Source: Chloroflexota bacterium (GTDB lineage: Bacteria > Chloroflexota > Dehalococcoidia > Lucifugimonadales > Lucifugimonadaceae). Taken from it: 9,512 nt of DNA. Below, in pieces: positions 1-5,917 of the stretch. The notes beneath the pieces are model-generated. The model saw only the letters and a list, made by a program, of their open reading frames with translations, was not told where the DNA came from and searched no databases. The translations under genes and the position numbers were made by a program. The stretch spans positions 1-9,512 of the forward strand of contig JAURLM010000020.1 in NCBI GenBank assembly GCA_030831265.1, in the 5' to 3' direction. Within the stretch, counting starts at the first letter, position 1, and each line of letters begins with the position of its first letter.

Positions 1-680
1 CTCAGCCGTGGGCGGCCGGTCGCTGAACCGTCGGAATTACGGGCAGTGAGGCGAGGATTGTCGGCGAGAATAGTGCCGATGCCGGTTACCAGGGCGTCAG
101 AAGCGCGACGCAGCCTGTGTGCTTCAGCGCGGGCCGCTTCACCAGTTATCCACTGTGACTCACCTTCGCTGGTGGCGATTCGGCCATCAAGGCTCATCGC
201 GTACTTCAATGTGAACTGGGGTCTTCCGTGTGCAGTGAGCATTGCGAACCCGGAGATGATCTCTTCCATCTGCTCGCGGAGATCCGCCGAAGTCTCTGTG
301 ATGACTTCAACACCTGCTGAGCGAAGTCTGCGGAAACCGTTGCCATTGACGACTGGGTTGGGGTCTTCGATTGGACAAACAACCCGCGTGATTCCTGCTG
401 CGATGATCTCCTCTGTACACGGAGCAGCCACTCCCTGGTGGGCGTGCGGCTCCAGTGTGCAGTACATGGTTGCACCGCGTGCAGCTTTTCCTGCCTGCTT
501 GATTGCTGCGACCTCTGCGTGGACACCGGGTCTGGGCTCGGTCTGACCTTCCCCAATAACAGCACCAGATTGCGAGACAATGACCGCGCCAACAGGTGGT
601 CTTGGGGAAACGCCGCCTGCGGCGTCACGCGCCAGTTCTATCGCCCGTGTGAGATGTTTTTCGATTTGTGTGTCGATCAT
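1..680 (-). CDS. ribD: Bifunctional riboflavin biosynthesis deaminase/reductase RibD, partial (C-terminus beyond left edge)
   Basis: RibD carries out two steps of riboflavin synthesis in the cytosol: deamination of the pyrimidine formed from GTP, then reduction of its ribosyl side chain. About 226 residues are present. The N-terminal deaminase domain shows SPRPPVGAVIV (25-35), the zinc and catalytic HAE (54-56), TLEPHAHQGVAAPC (75-88) and DPNPVVNGNG (106-115). The reductase domain begins near 154 with FTLKYAMSLDGRIAT and SQWITG, and is cut at the left edge after a DNPRLTAR segment. The start is fixed: ATG at 678-680 has an in-frame TGA seven codons upstream and no other start between. No clear Shine-Dalgarno is visible. 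The usual zinc-ligand Cys of the TLEPC motif is His79 here; Cys88 and His54 remain. No FMN riboswitch signature was seen upstream. Family assignment is confident from motif order; activity of the deaminase half is less certain. Confidence 0.93.
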   Translation of the reverse strand, partial: MIDTQIEKHLTRAIELARDAAGGVSPRPPVGAVIVSQSGAVIGEGQTEPRPGVHAEVAAIKQAGKAARGATMYCTLEPHAHQGVAAPCTEEIIAAGITRVVCPIEDPNPVVNGNGFRRLRSAGVEVITETSADLREQMEEIISGFAMLTAHGRPQFTLKYAMSLDGRIATSEGESQWITGEAARAEAHRLRRASDALVTGIGTILADNPRLTARNSDGSATGRPRL

Positions 681-824
681 GTAGAAACGTGTCGGTGCTC
701 ATCTCTGGTTTCTTCCGTACACCACGGTCGAAGATTGGTTGCGGGATCGAAGTCCCGAAGTTGATCCTGAGAGGATTGGCGCACTATTCAAGTGTATTCC
801 AGTGAAATGAGGCAAGGATGAGCA

Positions 825-853
825 GGTATACGCGGTTTCACGAGTAACGACAA
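825..853 (-). promoter_or_regulatory. Candidate sigma-70-type promoter for ribD
   Basis: On the minus strand TTGTCG (848-853) and TATACC (825-830) are separated by exactly 17 bases, each matching four of six consensus positions. It lies downstream of the terminator that ends the SIMPL gene and would give a leader of roughly 140 bases before the ribD start. It is a motif match only; the region contains no better pair that I could find. Confidence 0.3.
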
Positions 854-893
854 TAACTCTTGGCTGAGACCGCTTCACTGGGCAATATCCAAC

Positions 894-933
894 AAAGGAA
901 AGCCCACCCCCCGGCAGCAATCGGGGAGTGGGC
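894..933 (-). terminator. Rho-independent terminator of the SIMPL lipoprotein gene
   Basis: Read on the minus strand, arms GCCCACTCCCCG and CGGGGGGTGGGC (902-933) form a GC-rich stem with one mismatch around a loop of about eight bases, followed at once by TTTCCTTT (894-901). It lies 28 bases past the stop codon of the upstream minus-strand gene. The plus-strand flank has no T-run, so it works in one direction only. It should separate the SIMPL unit from ribD. Confidence 0.85.
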
Positions 934-961
934 AGAAAGGTGCGACGGTTACGCCCAAGGG

Positions 962-1918
962 CTATGGGATGATCGCAAACGCCGCTTGGATTGTTGTCGA
1001 AAGGCTTACGTCACCGCTCTGGATAGGCGTAGGTGCATATCCACCTTCAGCCATAGCAGAGTCCGCAGCGTAGGCTCTCTGGGCCATTGGGGCTGAACTG
1101 CTGATCTCCGTCAGGAACATCAGCGGGCCAAGGTTCACGCCCATTGCCTGTGCGTAAAGCTCTGCCTTGGCACGGGCGTCTGCAGCGGCAAGTTGACGGG
1201 TCTCAGCACCGTGCTGGGCAGGGTCTGCCACGGTAAACGAGATTGAGTTGACTCTGATCAGGTCACCACCGCGGTCAGCTGCCGTGTCGATAACGTCATC
1301 AAGGATGTCCAGGTTGCGAACAGTCACTTCGACGTTGTTCGTGACCTGGTATCCGGTGATACGAGGTTCGCTGTGCCTGCCAATGCTGTCGGTCACTTCT
1401 ACCCAGATGGTCTGAGGGTAGATGTTGAACGAGGTCGTCACGATGTCATCATCTGCAACGCCCAGTTGCTTGATCGCATCAAGAACAGCGGTCATGGCTT
1501 CAGCAGCCTTCTGGCGAGCTGCGCTGACTGTGTCTTCCTTGGACTCAACGCCGAGGTAGATCACGCCAACGTCAGACGCAACATCTTTCGCACCGTATCC
1601 GGTTACCCAGATGCCCGTTTGACTGGTCTGTCCGTCATAGTAAAGGGACGGGCCGTAGGTAGACGAGGCAAAGTCTCGTGCCTGAACTACAGGCACACCA
1701 ATGGAAGAACTTGAAGTTCCACTGCCGGATGAATCTGCGGGCGCTCCAGTGGAGATGAGCGTGTTGCTCGTCGGTTGTGCTCCCGTACGCGTCGGCTCAG
1801 GTGTCCCACTAGCGGCGCTGCCGCACGCGATGGCAGCGATCGACAGGATACTTACGGCCGCCGTAAGCAGTGCCAGCTTTCGCTTGCCCGATATGGGTTT
1901 GATAGCTGTTAGTTTCAT
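962..1918 (-). CDS. SIMPL (DUF541) domain lipoprotein
   Basis: This 318-residue protein is predicted to be exported and lipid-anchored. A basic N-terminus (KRK 12-14) and hydrophobic core (15-31) end in a lipobox-like AIAC with Cys32. A Ser/Thr/Pro/Gly-rich linker follows (33-75). The SIMPL domain spans about 100-316, with GYGAKDVASDVGVIYLGVE at its start, the central ITGYQVTNNVEVTVRNLD and the late ARAKAELYAQAMG helix, all typical of the YggE/DUF541 family. That family is envelope-associated, with poorly defined biochemistry and reported links to oxidative stress in some bacteria. The ATG start is preceded by GGGAG (1926-1930) at 7 bases. It follows the sigma/anti-sigma pair on the same strand after a 316-base gap holding an ECF-like promoter, so it may be a target of that sigma factor (inference). 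A strong terminator lies just downstream. Confidence 0.9.
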   Translation of the reverse strand: MKLTAIKPISGKRKLALLTAAVSILSIAAIACGSAASGTPEPTRTGAQPTSNTLISTGAPADSSGSGTSSSSIGVPVVQARDFASSTYGPSLYYDGQTSQTGIWVTGYGAKDVASDVGVIYLGVESKEDTVSAARQKAAEAMTAVLDAIKQLGVADDDIVTTSFNIYPQTIWVEVTDSIGRHSEPRITGYQVTNNVEVTVRNLDILDDVIDTAADRGGDLIRVNSISFTVADPAQHGAETRQLAAADARAKAELYAQAMGVNLGPLMFLTEISSSAPMAQRAYAADSAMAEGGYAPTPIQSGDVSLSTTIQAAFAIIP

Positions 1919-2039
1919 CTTGTTGCTCCCTTGCCTTCACCCGTCCGGGTTACCTGGCAATCCAACCAATGTCTTCGTTGTTGAGGGCCGACTCTCGGTT
2001 GTTTTCCGTGTCGGTTTTCCGAGTGGGCTTCAACGTATA

Positions 2040-2065
2040 GACGAAGGTGGTTCTGGATTTGTTCC
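2040..2065 (-). promoter_or_regulatory. Candidate ECF-sigma promoter for the SIMPL gene
   Basis: On the minus strand GGAAC (2061-2065) and CGTC (2040-2043) are separated by 17 bases. This is the architecture typical of ECF sigma promoters (an AAC-containing -35 and a CGTC/GTC-type -10). A transcript starting near 2030 would have a leader of about 110 bases. The nearby ECF sigma gene is the obvious candidate user. No equivalent motif was found before the sigma gene itself, so autoregulation is not supported. Confidence 0.35.
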
Positions 2066-2101
2066 ATGCCATAGGGAGTTGGCGTGTAAACACCTCACAT
2101 C

Positions 2102-2240
2102 CTGATTGTCTAACCACACAGAGGATTGCGCGTGGGTCGCGCGTGAGGGACGAGTGATTGTATGAAAGAAATTTCACAATCCAAAAACGTGTTTCCGAAA
2201 GCATTATCACGCGGATTGTGACCGGAAAGGATTGTTACCG
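2102..2240. repeat. Cluster of GATTGT-type short repeats (candidate operator array)
   Basis: GATTGT occurs at 2104-2109, 2156-2161, 2214-2219 and 2230-2235, its inverse ACAATC at 2176-2181, and the variant GATTGC at 2124-2129. Two copies lie in near-identical 12-base units, GGATTGTGACCG (2213-2224) and GGATTGTTACCG (2229-2240). TCACAATCC (2174-2182) and GGATTGTGA (2213-2221) form a perfect 9-base inverted repeat. The last unit overlaps the anti-sigma stop codon. The cluster sits upstream of the candidate ECF promoter, where a transcription factor could bind. No family can be assigned. Confidence 0.45.
2183..2212 (-). terminator. Weak terminator candidate after the anti-sigma gene
   Basis: On the minus strand GCGTG (2208-2212) and CACGT (2187-2191) can pair as a five-pair stem including one G-T pair, directly followed by a T-run (2183-2187). 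The loop is long (about 16 bases) and the stem short, so termination would be partial at best. Confidence 0.25.
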
Positions 2241-3116
2241 GGTTAGGCGGCGATGAAGGATCATCCACGCACCGGCCATCACTACAGCGAAGAATGCAAA
2301 GCCGATCTGCAATTGCCATAAGGGCAGGGCGAATCCATCACCGGAGTCTTCAGGTGATTGCTCAAATGTTCGCAAATCCTGTGTGATATCAACAGCACCG
2401 GCGGCTATGGATGCCTCAGGCAGTGGCAGCGTCTTGACCGGTTCGACGCCACCTTCTCCAATCCCGCCACCTAGATCGTCCGAACTGAGAGCGTTGCGGG
2501 TGCTATAGGGTTCGTCTGTGTCGGTAGGAGCTAGGACACTGCCGTCATCCACCGCTTCTGTTTCAGACATTTCTGGTTGCATTGCTGTGATGTCAGAACT
2601 GCCAGAACTGCTGGAATCGGCAATTGAGGTGGGCATTGGTGCCACTAACCCCATCTCTGGTGATGCCATTGCATCTGCACTATCAACACCAGAATTGCCG
2701 GAAATAGCACTGCTGTTGGCTGTTTGACTGAATCGAGATGATTCGCTCTTCGCAGTCATACCGTTCGACTGGTGGACGATGTCGGTGAGATTGCCAATGG
2801 CGAGCAGGCCGACCACTGCTGCGGCGGCGATAGCGAATACAGCGGGAACTGTGGCGAGCCGCGGACGTGATGTACGGCGGACACGGACCGGTGCTTCCTG
2901 CAACATGAAACTGCGTGGAGCTTTTGCTGGTTCAATGGAACGTAGCAGGGCAACGGTGTCGCGAATCGAGTCAAGATCGCGTTTAAGTCCGGGTTCCACA
3001 GAGGCGCGTGCGGCTATAGCAGCTTCGTCGCGCTCGGTCGCCCGGCCTTCGATGTAGGCCGTTGCGGTGTCGTCTATGTGTTCTTTACGGCGAATCAGCC
3101 GCAGCAGGTTTAGCAT
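2235..3116 (-). CDS. Membrane anti-sigma factor partner of the ECF sigma factor (two-helix, no zinc motif)
   Basis: This 293-residue protein begins 6 bases after the sigma stop codon, with AGGGAG overlapping that stop as ribosome binding site. Residues 14-65 form an amphipathic, charged cytoplasmic region beginning IDDTATAYIEGRATERDE, the kind of short helical bundle by which anti-sigma factors hold ECF sigmas. An APRSFML segment (66-72) precedes a first membrane helix (about 87-110). A long Ser/Asp/Glu/Pro-rich, probably disordered external region (115-262) follows, then a second membrane helix (about 266-287) and a basic tail HRRLTR. No HxxxCxxC zinc motif is present and the protein has no cysteine at all, unlike ZAS-type anti-sigmas. 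The role rests on gene order and topology; sequence similarity to a named family is weak. Release of sigma by regulated proteolysis is plausible but not shown. Confidence 0.75.
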   Translation of the reverse strand: MLNLLRLIRRKEHIDDTATAYIEGRATERDEAAIAARASVEPGLKRDLDSIRDTVALLRSIEPAKAPRSFMLQEAPVRVRRTSRPRLATVPAVFAIAAAAVVGLLAIGNLTDIVHQSNGMTAKSESSRFSQTANSSAISGNSGVDSADAMASPEMGLVAPMPTSIADSSSSGSSDITAMQPEMSETEAVDDGSVLAPTDTDEPYSTRNALSSDDLGGGIGEGGVEPVKTLPLPEASIAAGAVDITQDLRTFEQSPEDSGDGFALPLWQLQIGFAFFAVVMAGAWMILHRRLTR

Positions 3117-3122
3117 CGCTCC

Positions 3123-3722
3123 CTATTCTTCCCTGCTATCTAGACGCATTGAGGCCGGTAAATGTTCCGGGTGTGCCTGGAGGCAATCTCGTAAGTTCGC
3201 ACGCGCACGGTTCAACCGGGATTTGACCGTGCCGATAGACACGCCCGTCATGTCTGCCGCCTCGTCGTACTGGTAACCCTCGATGTCCACCAGCACAACG
3301 GTCAGCCGTTGGTCTTCCGAAAGTCTGCCCATGCAGTGAGAAATTATCTCGCCAAGCTCGCCGGACTGTGCCCACTCCTGTGGGCTACGTTCGTCGGACT
3401 CCAGCGTTTCGCTAAAAGAGATGATGTCCTTGTCTATAGACGTTTCAGGACGCCGTTTTGTTCGCCTGAGGTGGTCATAGGTTGCGTTACGGACAATTCT
3501 CATCAGCCAGGCGCGGAAAACACCGCCGCGATAAGAGCTCAGGTGTTTGAACGCTGATATGAACGCGTCCTGTGTCAGATCCTCGGCGATCGCGTGATTA
3601 CGCACCATGCGCAGCGCAACGCTGAAAACGGCGTCCTGGTGAATCTCAACCAGCCTGTTGAAGGAGTCAAGATGCCCTTCGAGGCTGAGTTGGATTAGTT
3701 TTTGTTCGTCCTGTGAAGTCAA
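3123..3722 (-). CDS. ECF (sigma-70 family, group 4) RNA polymerase sigma factor
   Basis: This 199-residue protein directs RNA polymerase to a dedicated promoter set. Sigma region 2 spans about 20-90 and includes AEDLTQDAFISAF (46-58), the region 2.3/2.4 FRAWLMRIVRNATYDHLRR (69-87) and a basic end. A divergent acidic linker (95-125) leads to region 4 (132-182) with LSEDQRLTVVLVDIEGYQYDE and the DNA-reading helix-turn-helix VSIGTVKSRLNRARANLRD (161-179). There is no C-terminal extension beyond a short polar tail. The start is TTG at 3720-3722: an in-frame TGA lies immediately before it and no ATG or GTG follows in the N-terminal part. No Shine-Dalgarno is visible, which may mean weak or leaderless translation. 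The anti-sigma gene follows after 6 bases, forming a classic sigma/anti-sigma pair, and lepB is divergent. Confidence 0.93.
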   Translation of the reverse strand: MTSQDEQKLIQLSLEGHLDSFNRLVEIHQDAVFSVALRMVRNHAIAEDLTQDAFISAFKHLSSYRGGVFRAWLMRIVRNATYDHLRRTKRRPETSIDKDIISFSETLESDERSPQEWAQSGELGEIISHCMGRLSEDQRLTVVLVDIEGYQYDEAADMTGVSIGTVKSRLNRARANLRDCLQAHPEHLPASMRLDSREE

Positions 3723-3800
3723 TCAGTGGAACTGGGTGCGTTAGGGACAGTGAAACACGTTGCTGAATGCTACAGGCAGAGTGATCGTATCGTGAGGCAT

Positions 3801-3824
3801 CGTAAGATGGTACGTAAGTATGGT
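3801..3824. repeat. Tandem direct repeat in the sigma/lepB divergent promoter region
   Basis: CGTAAGATGGT (3801-3811) and CGTAAGTATGGT (3813-3824) differ by a single inserted base and lie one helical turn apart. Shorter ATCGTA copies lie just upstream (3784-3789 and 3799-3804). Spacing on one DNA face suggests a protein-binding site able to influence either divergent gene. No regulator is identified. Confidence 0.35.
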
Positions 3825-3834
3825 GCAGGCCGTG

Positions 3835-3863
3835 ACAATTCTGTAATGGTCACAACATATAAT
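3835..3863 (+). promoter_or_regulatory. Candidate sigma-70-type promoter for lepB
   Basis: A perfect TATAAT lies at 3858-3863 on the plus strand. The -35 region is poor: ACAATT at 17-base spacing (3835-3840), or GTGACA at a long spacing of 20 (3832-3837). Transcription would start near 3870, giving a leader of about 90 bases with two small hairpins (3899-3910 and 3914-3930). Confidence 0.4.
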
Positions 3864-3960
3864 CGCTAAATGTGAAAAGTTGATTCGGGGCTGTCATGGT
3901 CGGATTTCCGATCGCGGGTTTTCCGCCCGCTGAACCCGTGCATATGACTGGTGAAGAGTA

Positions 3961-4515
3961 TTGAACGCACTCAGACGAACATTCAGGGACACAGCGGAGA
4001 CGATCATCGCTGCTGTGCTGATCTTCGTCGTGTTGCAGGCTACGACTCAGAGTTTCGAGATTGATGGGCGCAGCATGTTCCCAACTCTTGAGGACCAGCA
4101 ACGCCTGCTTGTGAACCGGTTTGTCTATTCCCGGTCACCCGTATCAACGATGGGGTCAGATGGATACCTGTTTCACGGCCCGCAGCGTGGCGACATCATC
4201 GTTTTCCAGCCACCGACCAACAGCAACACGGATTTCGTGAAGCGTGTGATCGCTGTTCCGGGTGACACGGTCGATATCCGTGGCGGGGATGTTTACGTCA
4301 ATGATGTGCTGTCTGATTTTGTGATTGCGGATACTGATCCGAGGCGGTTTTTTGAGTACCCGATAGTTGTCCCACCAAACGAGTATTTCGTGCTTGGTGA
4401 CAACCGGATTGCGTCCAATGACTCAAGGAACTGGGGCTACGTGCATGCAGTGGATATCGTTGGCCGTGCATGGTTCCTCTACTGGCCCGTGAAAGACTTC
4501 AAGCTTTTCGGTTAA
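3961..4515 (+). CDS. lepB: Signal peptidase I
   Basis: This 184-residue serine peptidase removes signal peptides from exported preproteins on the outer face of the cytoplasmic membrane. A single N-terminal membrane helix (about 14-29) leads into FEIDGRSMFPTL, with catalytic Ser38. The general base is Lys94 in DFVKRVIAVPGDTVDIRGG (91-109). Box E is GDNRIASNDSRNWG near residue 150. The length and single helix match the compact SPase I type rather than the longer E. coli form. The start is TTG at 3961-3963: an in-frame TGA lies three codons upstream, and the first in-frame ATG is Met39 inside the catalytic motif. The only ribosome-site candidate is GAAGAG, very close to the start. The gene is divergent from the sigma factor and convergent with the metallopeptidase gene; no terminator is evident in the 16-base gap. 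Confidence 0.95.
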   Translation: MNALRRTFRDTAETIIAAVLIFVVLQATTQSFEIDGRSMFPTLEDQQRLLVNRFVYSRSPVSTMGSDGYLFHGPQRGDIIVFQPPTNSNTDFVKRVIAVPGDTVDIRGGDVYVNDVLSDFVIADTDPRRFFEYPIVVPPNEYFVLGDNRIASNDSRNWGYVHAVDIVGRAWFLYWPVKDFKLFG

Positions 4516-4531
4516 GCAATTTTGGCCGTGC

Positions 4532-4900
4532 TTACAGGCCTAGCTCGTCCAGCCTGTCATCGTCTATCCCAAAGTAGTGTGCAACTTCGTGCACCACTGT
4601 CTTGCGCACCTGTTCCACCAGTTGCTCTTCGGTGTCACAGTAACGTTCCATCGGACCCTGGAAAATTGTGATCCGATCAGGCATTGAGGGGGCGTATGAG
4701 CCGCGAACCGTCATAGGAACACCTTCGTAGAGCCCGAACAACGTCTCGTTCGGGCCAAGTCCGTGGTGATCCATCTGAGCCCTTGTCGGCCGTTGTTGTA
4801 CGACCACTACCACGTTGTCTATGCGTGATAGGAATTGGTCCGGGAGACCTTCCATTGCGTCACGTACCAGTTCCTCGAACCGTTCGGAAGATACTCTCAC
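4532..4900 (-). CDS. Small zincin-like metallopeptidase (Zincin_1/DUF1025-type, HExxH)
   Basis: This is a short cytosolic protein of about 122 residues. From the start chosen here, ERFEELVRDAMEGLPDQF (6-23) matches the usual opening of the family, DNVVVVVQ (28-35) the next strand, and TVVHEVAHYFGIDDDRLDELG (101-121) the zinc site, with His104, Glu105 and His108 plus the downstream Gly-Ile-Asp-Asp segment. Members are widespread single-domain proteins with unproven substrates. The start is uncertain. GTG at 4898-4900 or TTG at 4901-4903 fits the family length and lies downstream of AAGGA (4915-4919). A GTG at 4910-4912 is too close to that site, and an ATG at 4976-4978 would overlap nfo by 44 bases without a ribosome site. 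It follows nfo closely and is probably co-transcribed with it. Confidence 0.82.
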   Translation of the reverse strand: MRVSSERFEELVRDAMEGLPDQFLSRIDNVVVVVQQRPTRAQMDHHGLGPNETLFGLYEGVPMTVRGSYAPSMPDRITIFQGPMERYCDTEEQLVEQVRKTVVHEVAHYFGIDDDRLDELGL

Positions 4901-4934
4901 CAAGCCGCACACATTCCTTGATTGATTGGCAGGA

Positions 4935-5792
4935 TCAGGCTGGCACACCCACTTTAGAGCGGATGTGCTTAAGGGCATCTACGTTCGGTTTATCCGGGCC
5001 GGACTTCTCGGTACCGGGAACCTCAAGGTAGAACGGTACGTTTGCAAAAGCGGTGTTGGACAGGATGTTCTTGAAGCCTGCCGTGCCTATCAGGCCGTCA
5101 CCAATGTTGTCGTGCCGGTCGACAGCGGAGCCCAGGTCACGCATTGAATCGTTGGCGTGGACTGCTCGAAGAAGCTCGAGCCCAATTTCAGAGTCAAACT
5201 CTTTGATCGTCGCGCTAAGACCGGCCGGGTCTGCGATGTTGTAGCCACCGGCCCAGACGTGCTGGGTATCAAGGCAAACTGCGACGCGTGGGCTACCGAC
5301 GGCTTTGATGATGCGACCAAGTTCGGAGAATTTTGAACCGATGTGATCTCCTGAGCCGGCGCTGGTTTCCAGCATCAGCAGGGTGTCGCCGGGCACCGCA
5401 TCAAGTATTCGCTTCATGCCATCTGCGAACTGGGGTAGCGCAGCATCGAAACCTTGCCCGCGGTGGCTGGCAGGGTGAAATATCACACCGAGTGCGCCGA
5501 GCTGACCGGCGATTCGGAGTTCTGCGGTAAGAGCGTCGATTGACTTCTCAACCAGCTCAGGGTCTGGAGATCCGATGGCGCAGAGGTATTTTCCGTGAAC
5601 CACCGTAGGACCCATGCCTGCGCGTTCAGCTTCTGAGCGGAACTTCTCCGCCTCAGCATCAGCCAACGGTGGGACTTTCCATGCGCGAGGAGAGGATGCA
5701 AACACCTGCATGCACTCGGCTCCGATCTCCTCGGCACGCGCTACAGCTTTAGAAGCGCCACCCGCGGTTGAGACATGTGCACCAATCAGCAT
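4935..5792 (-). CDS. nfo: Endonuclease IV (AP endonuclease, Nfo family)
   Basis: This 285-residue protein is a typical-length type IV endonuclease, which cuts DNA 5' to abasic sites and processes blocked 3' ends in base-excision repair. It opens with MLIGAHVSTAGG. The predicted trinuclear zinc ligands are His66 (VVHGKYL), His106 (IFHPASH), Glu142 (LETSAGSG), Asp175 and His178 (CLDTQHVWAGGYNI), His212 (VHANDS), Asp225 and His227 (GSAVDRHDNIGDG) and Glu257 (YLEVPG); all expected positions are occupied. The middle motif is somewhat divergent, with TSAGSG where many homologs have TAGQG. ATG at 5790-5792 has GGGAG (5799-5803) at 6 bases. A 125-base gap separates it from secF without a convincing terminator, so read-through from secDF is likely. 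A small palindrome, CCACAGTGTGG (5823-5833), lies in that gap. Confidence 0.95.
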   Translation of the reverse strand: MLIGAHVSTAGGASKAVARAEEIGAECMQVFASSPRAWKVPPLADAEAEKFRSEAERAGMGPTVVHGKYLCAIGSPDPELVEKSIDALTAELRIAGQLGALGVIFHPASHRGQGFDAALPQFADGMKRILDAVPGDTLLMLETSAGSGDHIGSKFSELGRIIKAVGSPRVAVCLDTQHVWAGGYNIADPAGLSATIKEFDSEIGLELLRAVHANDSMRDLGSAVDRHDNIGDGLIGTAGFKNILSNTAFANVPFYLEVPGTEKSGPDKPNVDALKHIRSKVGVPA

Positions 5793-5917
5793 TGCTGGCT
5801 CCCGTTTAGCTTCGTAGTGACACCACAGTGTGGCGATGCCTGACAGTTTACCTGCCGTACACCCGTGCGTTTGTACAGGTGGTTATTGCGAACATTGTTA
5901 GGCCCTGGCTGATGCTA

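Larger units (their letters stand above)
1919..2234 (-). other. Intergenic regulatory region between the anti-sigma and SIMPL genes
   Basis: No credible gene is seen in these 316 bases; the longest minus-strand frame (1950-2210) has atypical composition and no recognisable motif. The stretch holds a weak terminator candidate, a cluster of GATTGT repeats, an ECF-like promoter, and a hairpin (1933-1958, GCC/GGC outer and ACCC/GGGT inner stem) just before the Shine-Dalgarno of the SIMPL gene. Together these suggest that the SIMPL gene has its own regulated promoter rather than relying only on read-through from the anti-sigma gene. Confidence 0.6.

Noticed and set aside
46..546. Plus-strand open frame of 166 codons over the left edge
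   Set aside because: It lies opposite ribD, whose minus-strand frame carries clear family motifs; the plus-strand translation has no recognisable domain.
742..757. CGGGATCGAAGTCCCG resembling a tRNA T-arm
   Set aside because: The loop is six bases and lacks the TTC start of a T-loop; no acceptor, anticodon or D-arm is found around it. It is only a small hairpin.
681..890. FMN riboswitch upstream of ribD
   Set aside because: The conserved FMN aptamer blocks were searched for by eye on the minus strand and are absent.
699..920. Minus-strand 73-codon frame between the SIMPL and ribD genes
   Set aside because: It starts inside the terminator hairpin and has no recognisable protein features.
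1950..2210. Minus-strand 86-codon frame between the anti-sigma and SIMPL genes
   Set aside because: No ribosome site, no motif, unlikely composition, and it covers the promoter and repeat elements.
3944..3964. Six-codon leader ORF (MTGEEY) overlapping the lepB start
   Set aside because: No ribosome site and too short to distinguish from chance; it could reflect translational coupling, but nothing else supports it.
4513..4534. TAAGCA/TGCTTA inverted repeat between lepB and the metallopeptidase gene as a bidirectional terminator
   Set aside because: Short AT-rich stem with no T-run on either side; too weak to call.
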